Origin: Phallusia mammillata
Taxonomy: Eukaryota; Chordata; Ascidiacea; Phlebobranchia; Ascidiidae
Direction: 5' to 3'
Assembly: GCA_003260075.1 (NCBI GenBank)
Contig: QLIY01000015.1
Span: forward strand, 155,724 to 219,723
DNA length: 64,000 bases
In this document: positions 33,114-44,994 of the stretch, in pieces
Numbering within the stretch: the first letter of the stretch is position 1
How the letters are laid out: the number at the start of each line of letters is the position of its first letter
Program-made: the position numbers and the translations under genes
The notes under the pieces: model-generated
The model's input: the letters and a program-made list of their open reading frames with translations, nothing else
Database searches by the model: none
What the model was told of the DNA's origin: nothing

Positions 33114-36100
33114 ATGTCGCTTCCAACAAGTGGAATGCCTGCGTCCACACCCTCCAGTATGCCGTCAATGTTCACACAATCCAATCAGCGCTTGCAACAA
33201 GGAGCTATGCCAATTATGAACATTAGGAATATGGTCCCAGTTGGACCCCAGCACTTTGGAATGGGTCCACAGGGTGGGCTGATGCAACTCCCCCCACACA
33301 GCATGATGCTCCCTATCAAAAATTCAGATCGTGGATCAATGGTGTCGCACGACCTCAACCCAAATGTAGGTGTAAATCTGGTCTAATTGCTACCTTTATC
33401 AGTTTAAAAATGGTACCATTGAAGTGTGGTTAGTTACTATGACTAAAAACATATTTTGAGTCTTTGTTTGCTAGTTTCGTACTTGGTTTATTTTTGTGGA
33501 ACAGATGATAATTATGCGGTTGAACTGAGACATAAAATTAGTTCTTTACGAAATATAAGCATTAATTTGTGCATGATGTGGTATATACCCGAACACATTG
33601 TTACTTTTAATTTGTAGACTTCGACCCTATTTAAAATATGCACCCAAGTGTTAAAATAAATCTACCAAGAAGTTTGTAATGATGAATTAAAAGATGCAAA
33701 TGCTACTGTTGGGTTGTGTAACATGTGAACATAAAAAACTATCTTGTTTTTGTTTAGTCGTCACCACTAAATGGGCAGTCATCATCTCAACAACAAATTC
33801 CAGACAGTAGCTCAGGTGGTCAAGGTAACCAAACATTTCAAAATAAATTGTTGTCTCTGCAAATTTAACACGAAAATGCAAAGTTTGCAAAACTATTAGC
33901 AGAAGGTATTTCTTCAGTTTAACCCAAATGTTTTCTTCAATTTATACTTTGTTTTATTTTCTGTGCACACACAACTTATATCTTTATAAATAAAGTAATA
34001 AAATGTTTCTGATTTTATGCTGTATGGATTTATTTTTACAGTATAGGTGTAAAAACTGTTAATATTCTATTTATTGTTTTTGTATGTGCAGGGCGACCAA
34101 TTCAGTTTGACAATATTCACGTTAAACAAGAAATGGGGCTTCCAGGTCAAACCTCCGCTCCTCTGCAGTTTCCACAACTTTCGTCAACAGACAATCAATC
34201 GCTTAATCATTTGCCGAACCCATTTTCGGTTTCGACCAGCCCTTCAGTTTCTAAACATATTTGTGCTGTTTGTGGTGACCGGGCATCAGGAAAGCATTAT
34301 GGGGTGTACAGTTGTGAAGGATGCAAAGGTACAAAAATGTTTTGCAACTTATTGTACTTTTAGTTATTTTGTGTTTCTGTAGTGGGTACTTTTTGTTTTA
34401 GAATACTTTAAGTTATTTCTTTGACAAAATGCGGCAATTGCTATTCTTCAAAAGTGTTTTTTTATGCTCATTGCTTGGATGTAATCTTTGTCTGTCTGCC
34501 AAACATCACAAAGATAAACCCATTTAATTCTCACAATTTTCAACTTTGAGACCACAGGCTTAAATAAGATTTTGATTGGTCTGCAGTCACTTCCCAAAAT
34601 ACAAACTATTTACACCATATTGTTAAAATCATTGTATACTTCCATACAGACCAGTCATAGTTATATATCCTAATATAAAAAACAATACCTTAAAAAGCCA
34701 GAAAAATGTTGTGTTAACAGTTTTCATTGTTGCAAAAATTTTCCCTTTGGTAACTGTACTACATTCTTGTACAGGATTTTTTAAGAGGACTGTGAGAAAA
34801 TTGCTAACTTACACTTGCCGTGATGACAAGGACTGCGTAATTGACAAGCGGCAAAGGAACCGATGTCAGTACTGTCGATATCAAAAATGTCAAGCAATGG
34901 GAATGAAAAAAGAAGGTACCAGTTAACCCTATAGCTTAAAATTAAATTAACAAAAACAATAAAGGGTAATTGATAAAAGCTGTTATCTGTAATCTGATTT
35001 TAAGAATATCGACCCTTTTGTAAAAACTGGGTTAGTGGCTCAAATATGCCTAAGTGTCGTTCTGCAAATGTATGTTGTTAAAAAAATGAAAAGTTTTACG
35101 CATATGTACATATTTCTTCATTTACAATAGGCACTTTAGTTTAAAAATAAAGGTTTAACCTCAGTTGGGTTGTAGGTTAACTGTGACAAGCATAGATTAA
35201 TTTTGATTTTTCCACTGTGAACATTTTAACCTATCTTAGATCCACCTTAGAAATTATACTGTTAGCCTGTAGTTACAGGATTGTTGGTATTACACTTTAA
35301 CCATTGGCTGTAGTTTCCTGATAAATGGTAATATAGGTGCAATGCGAGGTCAGGACCTTTTGTCCTCTGTTGCCCAAAGTAGTTCCTTCCATTTTATGCC
35401 GGTTCAGTGGTTATTTTTATTTCAACATGGTTTAACCCCCGGTATGGGTCGTGACTGCAGTAAAGCCAGACACTTAAATCTATTTTTATGCATACCATGC
35501 AAGTTAGTTCTTTTATTGTGGCTATTTAAAAATTCTGCAACGTATTTACATGCAGATTAGCATGGCTACAGTTAAAAGTTCATTTTAGTTTACTTCTATA
35601 CTGTGAACACAACATATACTTGCAAGACAAATATAAATATATACTGTTCTTTGTTTATATATATGTGTATAAACTTAATATATGCATTCCATTGGTTATG
35701 TCTACTGCAATATTTAGGCAGCATACTTGCTTAATAGGTAGAATTGTATGTCACATATCGCTTATATCTTGGAAATTTTTATTGTGGTATTGCCTACATG
35801 TCTTGCTATGTACTGTATTTTGGCAAAAATAGTAATCCAGTACCACCAATACTTTTTATTTTTTGCAGTGGTTCCCCAACCGAGAATTTTTAAACTTAAT
35901 AATCTACTTTAATTTAAATTTGTGGCTTGTAAAAACACTTTAGCTCTGGGTATATGACCTGTGAAGTTGATAAAATACCCAATTTAAAGTGATCTTTGTA
36001 TGGTTTAGCATCTACAATGTAGTATATCGGGGAGAAATGAAAAAAAAACTTTTAAGGGAGAAATTTGTAGAAAAGGTTGGGAACAAATGTGTTAATTACT

Positions 36101-38494
36101 TGTTGCTTGTTTTGCACCGCAGCAGTACAAGAAGAAAGACAAAAGAATAAAGAACAAGATGAAATGGGTGAAGTGAATCCAGCTGATGAAATGCCAGTGG
36201 AAAAAATATTGCAGGCTGAGTTGGCTTCTGACCCCAAACCAGAAGATATTATCAGTTTACAGGAGGTAAAATGCCAGGAATGGCTTATATTTAACATAGT
36301 GCATGGTGTCTTACAGTGACACTACAGTACTGCTTGTTGTGTTCATTGGTCTAGTATTATTGTTTGCTTTTGGTATGCCTGTATTGAATTAGTGTATGTT
36401 TTTTGTTTACTTGTTACCATACTATCCTATATTTTTTACCAAATTTAGCCCAGTTAAATATGAATGAAATCGATAAACTTATAAAAAAAATAATGTTTTA
36501 AAGGCAGTTTTGATCTAGATTAGTGTTTCTCAACTGGAGTACTTTTTGGGTGGTCCACAGGATTATAATTATTTTGGTGAAAACTGGAAATACTTGGATA
36601 TAATTGATTCAATATTCAGCACGAAAAAAGCTTATCCAAGTTATTGGCTATTTATGGATTTGCTGTCAGTTGTTTGATATCACTCCTCAAAATTCTGTAT
36701 TAAAGTAATATATTTCAAACCAATATTCTTGTTGTGGGTGCTTTCTTTATCCTTATTTGACAATGGACTGGTCCATGATATTCATTTAAATTGAACTGGT
36801 GATCCATGGCCTGAAATGAGCTGAGAACCACTGTTGTAGACTGCTAAAATACTAATATTTCATATTGCACCTTATTCTTGACAGCAAAAATAATTGATGC
36901 AAATATATTTTGTTACAGCCAATGGACTCTGATGCCAGTGTGTGCAAAGCTGCTGATCACCAATTGTTCACGTTGGTAGAATGGGCCAAGAAAGTTCCTC
37001 ACTTCTCTTCTCTAATATTAGATGATCAAGTCACATTGCTAAGAGCAGGTCAGTTGTTACTCTGCTATTGTTTAGGCCAGTGGATACTGAAGGTGCACTC
37101 CCGAAAATAGCTATGTGACCCCTGAGAATCATAATTTCATGGCTATCTTTTCAGTACATACACATATGGTAAAATTTGGACAATTTTATAGGAGCATCCT
37201 GGAGTAAAAAAGAAACACTGGTAGATACACTGAAATCTATCATATACAGTGATACTAAAATAGTATTCTTGTAAAAAAACAGCGAATTTTTAGCCATGCT
37301 TTGTATAATTACATAACTTCATGTTTTCAATGAACAACTTCTGATGTCCTACACTGGCTTTACAATAACCATATTTGTATGCTTGATTGTCATTTAGCTG
37401 ATTGAGATAGTTAACGTTGTTTACTCGTTAGGTCATTTTGTTTGTTATGATGCTTAAATGCGCTTTAATTGCGTCACTTTATAATTTTTGTTGTTATGCC
37501 CTAGTGGCACATTGTTGAATAAAGCCAAGAAGCCTATATCGTTCGGTTCCGGTTTTAAATCTTTAAGTAGTGAACCAAGTCATATACAAACCATATTTCA
37601 CGTCTAAGGGACCGCCGCAAAAAGGTCATTAAAAGGTTAATGTTAGCTTGGCTCATGCAGAGGTTACTGCAGGTCAACTTTTAGGTACTGAGTAAGACGG
37701 TTGAAAATGATGTAATGCGCTTATGCTGTAACGCACCTTTATGAATTGGCCCTGTTCATTTAGCTTGGACATCTCTACCTAATATTGATGTTTGACTATT
37801 TCGGTTCTAGGTTTGTTTTCTGAAGTAATTCATATATTTTTCAGTCGAACATTGGTTTAGCCGTGTAATTAATAATACTTAATTATCATTTTTTGCCTTC
37901 CGTTTCAGTCTTTAAATGATAAAATTTATCATTAAAACATTTGTTGCTGTAAAAATTGAGATTTTTCTGTGTTAGGCATGCACGGCTTATTGTTTTAATC
38001 AAACCTGTAGCACGTTTGGAAAATTGTAGAACTTTAATTCACGGGCCAAGAGCCAGTCGATAACGAAATTAGCGCAAATATTATGTCGCCCTTGATTGAC
38101 TTGTATTACACGTGCTTTTCCAGTAATACCAGTGGTAAGCGGTTGTTTGTCGCAAGTTGTTTGACGTGTCGGCCACACTTTGGACTTTGCCACTGACTTC
38201 GTGACAGAATAGAAATCCCTCATGTCAATAAACTGCGGATCTCAAATCTAGCTTAATACACCTAATCCTAATCAAATTCTCAAAAAAAAAAACGCTTCTC
38301 TGCTCTTCAAAAGTAGCCCAAAACCCGCATACAAAGTAGATTTAAAAACTAGCCCCAAAAGCGCAGCTGCAAAGTTAATTAAAAGCAAGTCAAATTTTAA
38401 CGTCATTTAAATACTTGTAAAGACACATGCATGTAAAATAACAAAAAATGTTCTTTTAACAACCCGCCAAAAAAAGCGAAAACCGCAGCTTTTT

Positions 38495-38546
<52 letters not shown>

Positions 38547-40193
38547 GCCCAATTGGGTAAAAAAACACCACCCTAAGAAAAAACTGCACCTAATAATGCT
38601 GGTATATGTTCTTAACAGGTTGGAACGAGCTTCTTATAGCGTCTTTTAGTCATCGAAGCATAGAAATTCCAGATGGTATTATTCTGTCCTCTGGTTTACG
38701 TGTCTACCGGCAGACTGCTCATTCTGCGGGCGTCGGGGCCATTTTTGACAGAGTTCTTACTGAACTTATTTCAAAGATGCGAGATATGAATATGGACCGC
38801 ACAGAACTTGGCTGTTTACGTGCTATTGTGCTTTTTAATCCAGGTATGTTGACTAAGTACAGCAAACTTCGGTTAATCCGCACCCGTTTGGACCCAAAAA
38901 ATTGTCCAGATTATGCGAAGATCCGGATTAACCGATGTCGATTAGTTCAAGCCTTGGGGGGGGGGGGAGCATCGAAATCCCAGATGGCATTATTCTGTCC
39001 TCTGGTTTACGTGTTTACCGGCAGACTGCTCATTCTGCGGGCGTCGGGGCCATTTTTGACAGAGGGGGGGGGGTCACATTACAAATCGTTTGTACCTCAA
39101 GTTTTGTCCGGATTAGGCTAAGATCCGGATTAACCGAATCCGTTTTAACCGAGGTTTGCTGTATTTCGTACATTTGTGCAGTTTTTTTTTATTGATTTTG
39201 GTAAATTTTCCCAGCCAAGTAGAATATGTTATTTTTAACATTATCATTTCATAAAATTGTGTAGAAAAGTAGAAAAAACAAAACATTTGTTATGAATAGT
39301 GATTTTTGGCAGTTAAGGTTTTAATGAATTATTTAAACCTAATAAGTTTTGACAAATGACAAAATTCGGGATTTAAATTGCTCGTATAATCACCTAAAAT
39401 ATATCTTTATGTTACTTTCTTATTCTATTTTTGAGTCTTGTCTCTGCTATAAATAAAAAGTCTTTTAGTGTATGTTGCGGTACACTAGGTGAATGTGGAT
39501 TCACTTTTGACCTTTATATATAAGTGATACATGCTTTTTTGCCATCCAGTTTAAGAGACACGGTTAATGGTACAAAAGTTCCCTTTAAAGAGTTCAAAAA
39601 TACCCTGTCCTCTCACTAGTGTAAGTCACACAGCTTATAAAATACCTGCGGTCGTTTACCTGGCTTAGGGACTTTTTACTGTATCAAATCTCCACCACTT
39701 GTGTTAAACGGTTTTCGTCTGTACCAGCTACGTCTAGTGTACCTGAGGAGTTTGTTTGGTTGGTAAACGCTTATCCATATAAGGTTGACTTCCGTAGATT
39801 TGCAACGATCTGCCATCATTGTGGTAAACTTGCACGATTTAGTATATCCGAGCAACGTAAAAACTTGATAATAAACTTATAAAACTTAAAACTAGGTATT
39901 TCTACAACTACTGTTTTTCAAATTCAATCAATCGTTTTTGCCAGTAACTCCATATGTTTAAAACGGTCTCACATTCGTGCCAATAACAACATCATGTTTA
40001 CGTTTCAGACGCAAAGGAGCTTTCTGATCCAGTTCAGATTGAGCAACTTCGCGAGAAAGTTTACGCTTCTCTCGAGGTTTACTGCAAATCCAAATATCCG
40101 GAGCATCCTGGTCGATTCGCCAAATTGCTCTTGCGCCTTCCAGCCCTGCGCTCTATCGGCCTCAAGTGTCTAGAGCATCTTTTCTTTTTCAAG
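33114..40193 (+). CDS. RXR: Retinoid X receptor, 8 coding exons, C-terminus missing
   Basis: Nuclear receptor and obligate heterodimer partner; binds DNA in the nucleus and responds to retinoid-like ligands. Exons 33114-33365 (open back to the acceptor at 33069), 33758-33824, 34092-34328, 34775-34915, 36123-36265, 36919-37048, 38619-38843 and 40009-40193 give 460 codons. The Met/Pro/Gln-rich A/B region is followed by the DNA-binding domain: [20 protein letters not shown] (P-box CEGCKG), then [20 protein letters not shown]. The ligand domain includes [33 protein letters not shown] and [10 protein letters not shown], then [20 protein letters not shown]. It stops at LEHLFFFK exactly where a G run begins, so the final helix 12 (AF-2) is absent. 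Exon 7 and exon 8 fragments recur after G runs. The upstream start is uncertain. Confidence 0.93.
36522..36833. mobile_element. hAT-like MITE in RXR intron 5
   Basis: Left end TAGTGTTTCTCAACTGG and right end CTGAGAACCACTG form an inverted repeat typical of hAT MITEs. No target duplication is clear. Confidence 0.6.
38497..38545. other. RXR: 49-nt G run in RXR intron 6
   Basis: A long placeholder-like run about 70 bp upstream of exon 7. Poly-Pro reading frames across it are artefacts. Confidence 0.65.
38858..39163. mobile_element. pogo-like MITE invaded by an exon echo
   Basis: TIRs TACAGCAAACTTCGGTTAA and (inverted) TTTTAACCGAGGTTTGCTGTA sit at the ends with TA flanks. Inside, two G runs (38956-38967, 39064-39073) bracket a second copy of RXR exon 7 sequence (about 38968-39063). 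The natural element is therefore 38858-38955 plus 39074-39163. Its right end reappears at about 40332-40395 as another haplotype echo. Confidence 0.7.
38956..39073. other. RXR: RXR exon 7 echo between two G runs
   Basis: Encodes [20 protein letters not shown] and onward, identical in protein to part of exon 7. It begins and ends in mid-exon without splice sites. It is not an alternative exon. Confidence 0.85.
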
Positions 40194-40395
40194 GGGGGGG
40201 GGGAGTTTATTGCAAATCCAAATATCCGGAGCATCCTGGCCGATTCGCCAAATTGCTCTTGCGCCTTCCCGCTCTGCGCTCTATCGGCCTCAAGTGTCTA
40301 GAGCATCTTTTCTTTTTCAAGGGGGGGGGGGTTTTAACCGAGATTTACTGTATTTCGTACATTTGTGCAGTTTTTTTTTATTGATTTTGGTAAAT
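40193..40395. other. RXR: RXR exon 8 echo and G-run joins
   Basis: Between the G runs at 40193-40203 and 40321-40331 lies a second copy of the 3' part of exon 8, from [14 protein letters not shown] to LEHLFFFK. Both copies break at the same codon. The piece after the second run is the right end of the pogo-like MITE already seen at 39146-39205, so the order is scrambled. Confidence 0.85.
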
Positions 40396-40472
<77 letters not shown>

Positions 40473-40876
40473 CGGGGCAAAATAAGACTTAAAAGTGTTT
40501 TCTGCGTCGCTAAATTGTTGTTTTTTTAAAATGCGAAACACTTTTATGGTTTACAGTGCAAAATTTTGAACCTCTTACTTCGCACAAAGAGGTAAAAAGT
40601 GTTTTTATTATTCCTTTTGTGTTTTTTAGCCTTACTGCTTAAAATTTGTGCCGAATCTCAACGTTTTTGTGGGGGGGGGGGTACGGGGCAAAGTAAGACT
40701 GAAAAGTGTTTTCTGCGTCGCTAAATTGTTGGTATTTTAAAATGCGAAACACTTTTATGGTTTACAGTGCAAAATTTTGTACCTCTTCGCGCAAAGAGGT
40801 AAAAAGTGTTTTTATTATTCCTTTTGTGTTTTTAGCCTTACTGCTTAAAATTTGTGCCGAATCTCAACGTTTTTGT
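40396..40876. other. 74-nt G run and echoed block
   Basis: The longest run in the window is at 40396-40469. Positions 40470-40670 and 40682-40876 are two versions of one sequence (landmark aagtgttttctgcgtcgc) separated by another run at 40671-40681. Confidence 0.8.
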
Positions 40877-43800
40877 CTAAGTAACTCATAAATTAACATT
40901 AGAACTCACATTCGACAAAGTTTTCTGAATACCGTGGCATAAAGAGCACTGGCGATTACTTAAACGACCTTTTCCAAAAAATAGTTTTAAACTTAAACTA
41001 AAAATCTAGTTTCCAACCCTATTACTGTCTTAATGACTGTGCTCTTTACGCCACCCATCAGCATTTAGCAAACTTTGTCTTTAGCGAGTTCTTATGTCAG
41101 TAGTTCAACCAATTAACCCCAATTTGTGAGCATCCGTCCTTTAACATGTCCAGGTATATCGTGGCTTTGGTTTAATTAACGAGTTTCTAGTCCCAAGGTG
41201 TTCAGGTGGGCCCAATATGACATTGTGTCACATCAATACCTGCCTTTGGCTGTCAACATCCAAAGTTCACTTGCACATGACCCTATCCTTTTTGTGGCGT
41301 CATTGTCGCCATCATCTACGTCATAATATCCTTTCGTGGTTGTGGTTTAACTTATAAAGCATCGAACCTTTCATTTCATTGCACTGATCTCTATCGAGTG
41401 TTTGTCATTTGTATGCTTGTGACATATTTTGCTGTGTAATTAGGCGATTAGTTTGCTGTCAAATAAGTAATTTAAGCTATAAAATAATTTGTGCTGCACG
41501 TCTAATCATAAAAGGGTAAAAACAGGAACGGATTAATTAGTGCCTTTTGGGGATTTTTTGCGACGTTTGAAATGTCGCCATGCAATATAGAGGAAATACG
41601 GTCTATGTGTATTTATGTGTTGTTTCTTTCCATCATCGGTGACGTCACCATGGCAATGACGCGTTGCGATCTTAATGCGTCAAAATTGCTTTCACTAAAA
41701 AGTTTGAATAATTGCGTTTTCCATGATGCAATTATTTTTTCCTCAAATAAGCCTCAAAAACTCAACTTTTTAAGACTACAAATGTTTATGGCCAATTGCA
41801 TTTCTGATTAAACAAACTTTTTCTGCTTTTAAACAGAAATATTGCTTGATAGATTCCAGTTTGGGACTCTGTATGCAATAAAACAGAATATCCGATTAAC
41901 CGGATTCGTGTGTAACGCTTTAGTTAAACTTGATTCGTTAAAAACTCTTTTGATAAACAAAAAATGCTTTCAAAAGTTTTTTAACAATCGGTTAATGGTA
42001 GCATTGGAAAACATATCTTTGTAAATTTTACTGGCCATAGCGAGTATAATAACCCGCTTAAAGTCAGCCTTACAACAGACGTATAGCTACCGCATCGCAA
42101 TAATAGATAAACCCATATTTATTAAAGCAGTGCAAACGAATTATCAGTTGCGTCCTGTTAGCAATGGTGCATATGATAAAGGACTGTTAATTTGACCCTA
42201 AAGCCAAAAACGGTTTCTTAAAAACATCGGTATGAGCGAAAAAAAACAAAACAAAAACATCGGTAACAAAACGAAAATATACATTACCGGATCTTGGATT
42301 AAGGCTTGTTTTAATTTAAAAACGAGCTTTAAAAATCCATTTTAGCACGTGTACAATGATATAAAAGTGTGTGTTGCACATAATATTAATACAAAAATTT
42401 CTGCTATATGCCTTGTACATTATTACTTTTCCCAAAATACAGATTCGTATTTTGTCTATGTTGTCGGTATTCTGAAATTTTGTCATGACTAGTCCCAAAT
42501 TGTCAACTGCCTTTCATCAACTAGCACAGCAAAGTTATGTAAAAATAAATCCACGGAAATTTGTCTTTTGCTTTTTTTCTAATGCTCTGCAAAATTGTAT
42601 CCCCGTTTTTTCAAACATGTGGATCTTATAAAAGCAGTGAAGTATTTTTATCGTTTTACATTTTCATCGCGAATGTCGCTCATTAATTTTGTTGCCTTGT
42701 TCAGAAAATACAAATGTCCAACGCAAATCGATTTTGTCCATTAATGCCCCAATGTTGGCACTAAATGTTTTATGCCATGTACTATATCACTACAAACGGC
42801 AGTGGGGGGGGGGTATTGGTTTTGTCCATTAATGCCTCTGTTCTGGCACTAAATGTTTTATGCCATGTACTATATCACTACAAACGGCAGTATTTCAAAC
42901 CAGCGTTTTTATCGCGACCCAAAAGGGTGTATTTTTCAGGGGGGCAAGAGTGTAGGCCTTAATTAGTTACAGACAACAAAAAGACGCAGCAAAAGACACG
43001 TGTAACACTTTTAAATGATTAAAATTACCACTTAGTACAATCTATAGTGACAAGTGTGTCATTTTCTTGTCACCCCCCTTACTATTACACAAAATGTTTC
43101 TCTTTTTTCGGTAAGCAGGGTTGCTTTTAAGAGGGCCCAAGTACTAGACTAGCAACTGTATGCACGAAAGAAATAATTAATTGATTTGTGTTGCTTCGAG
43201 AATTAATGCTGTGAAAAACTTCTCTATGTTCAAAGAAGATCATGTCGTAAAACAAATGGTTTATTCAGAGTTGATTAGTTCCACAATTTCAAACGAGTCT
43301 TTTGCCTGTTATGACAGTCATAAAATTCATGACCCATTTCAACGCGCTTTTGTATTTTTGTTTTTTGAACAATGATTTACAGCTTTGCGTTAGTTATAAA
43401 TTTTACAAGAAAGAAACGTTTTGACGGAGTCGACATATTGGCAAACAATAAACATTGTCAATTAGGTCCTATTCTTAACAATATTAGTTGGCACAATAGA
43501 AAAGTACTTTATTTCATTGGAGCAACACGTAAATTACAGAGAAGAAAACAGGATATTTATTCATCACGTTGTTATAGCACCTTCAATGTAAGTTCGAGTG
43601 AGGAGCTACATATCCTGCCGTGGCTCTAATGACAAGCTGGTTGTATTGACATAACTAGCGACTCGTGGCATCTGGGCCTTTTTCTCATAATCAGCTGGTT
43701 GTTTAGCAACAGATGGTCAATGGGTCGCTATTGGCTGTCCGGCCACTCAGCAGCAATTGAATACATTCGTCAGTGATATCAGAGAAAGCTACTTCCTGCT

Positions 43801-44994
43801 AGTAATTGCGTCATATCGTGCAGTACAGCTGCTGCTGCAGAGTTTTGTTGTTGTTTAAACTTTTCATTATGCTGTCATAAAGGTGTGTGTGTTAGGCTTA
43901 CTGTGTCAGGATTTTTAGCAGAAGCAAGACTATATAGCAGTTTCAATTATCTTTAAAATGGCAAATTGATTAAGCTGTAGCAATAGATAGCAGCAAAATA
44001 CATATTACAAAAACTTACTGTGGTGTATCAACAGTTCTACTACAATTTTGACCAGTCATAAGATTTAAAGCAGGGCAATTATATGGGAATTAGTATTTCA
44101 ACACGTGAGCTATATCCTCCGAATAACAAGACAGCTGACCTAATTAGCATGCTTTGGAGCGCTCTGTCATGTTATTAGGCACGATTAGACAATGATTAGT
44201 GATCATGTTTTCAGAAAGAATGGTTTTGTTTCTTATGAATCCCAGCTCAAAGTATTTCAGCGTCATTTTTACCAGCAAAATTGTCAGAATACTAGCTTTA
44301 TACGCTGAAAGCTGACAATTTATCGTGAAGATTATGTGAAGACTGATATGCCAGTTTCTGTTACCACCAGCATTTTGCTGTTTACAAATTTCACCCCTTG
44401 AATTGCAGTACAATAGGTGATAAAATGCCAGGATGATGTCAACCAATTGCTGCTATTATTTGTCGCCTTTTGTTTTGGTTCTTTTGAAAACGCCTATACA
44501 GTAACGTAGCAGCCGGCAACCACTTGACATATTTTCGAAAAACGCTGTGGTCAAACGATAGCCCCAAGGGCCAACGATCGTTTCTGACTGTTTGTCTTTG
44601 AAAGGAATATGGATCTTTTGATGCTTGAAGCAGAAGTAGGCCCTTGTCTACAGTTGTTGTTTGTTTATTAGCAGTTTACAATGTTTTCAAACCAATGTTG
44701 TTGAAAAACCTTTGTAATATAATTAAAGTTTACCCGTTAGTGTAGTCTGTATAGTTGTGTTGAAGACTAATTGTAGTAATGCAGACAAACATGGCGATCC
44801 TTTTATTTTGCTGGGCATGAATAATTTACCATTTTAGCAGATGCTAGGCAGTGGTACGTTCTATTGCAGATGAAGCCGTGTTTAAATGCACAGTGGTGAG
44901 ATATTGAGCTCATTGCAGGACAATAGTCTTTGAACTGTTGTGTATTTTAATCAATATTTTTTGTGTTTTTTAGAAAACTATATAATTTAGGTAC
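40877..44994. other. Non-coding stretch, RXR to LRR-like gene
   Basis: I searched for the missing RXR terminal exon (expected to encode LIGDTPIDTFLMEML-like sequence) and did not find it. A degraded inverted-repeat element lies at about 40905-41105. The G run at 42804-42813 separates two copies of about 75 bp. No other exon can be supported. Confidence 0.5.

Noticed and set aside
38606..39195. Apparent alternative RXR exon 7 copies suggesting mutually exclusive splicing
   Set aside because: The second copy starts and ends inside the exon at G runs, without splice sites, and differs only like an allele.
40396..40469. 74-nt G tract as a G-quadruplex or telomere-like structure
   Set aside because: Its context matches the other placeholder runs, and the sequence on both sides is echoed. 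Real poly-G this long would not recur at fixed lengths.
41572..42024. Short ORFs between RXR and the LRR-like gene as candidate genes
   Set aside because: No domain, no convincing splice partners and AT-rich composition. They are also not the missing RXR exon.
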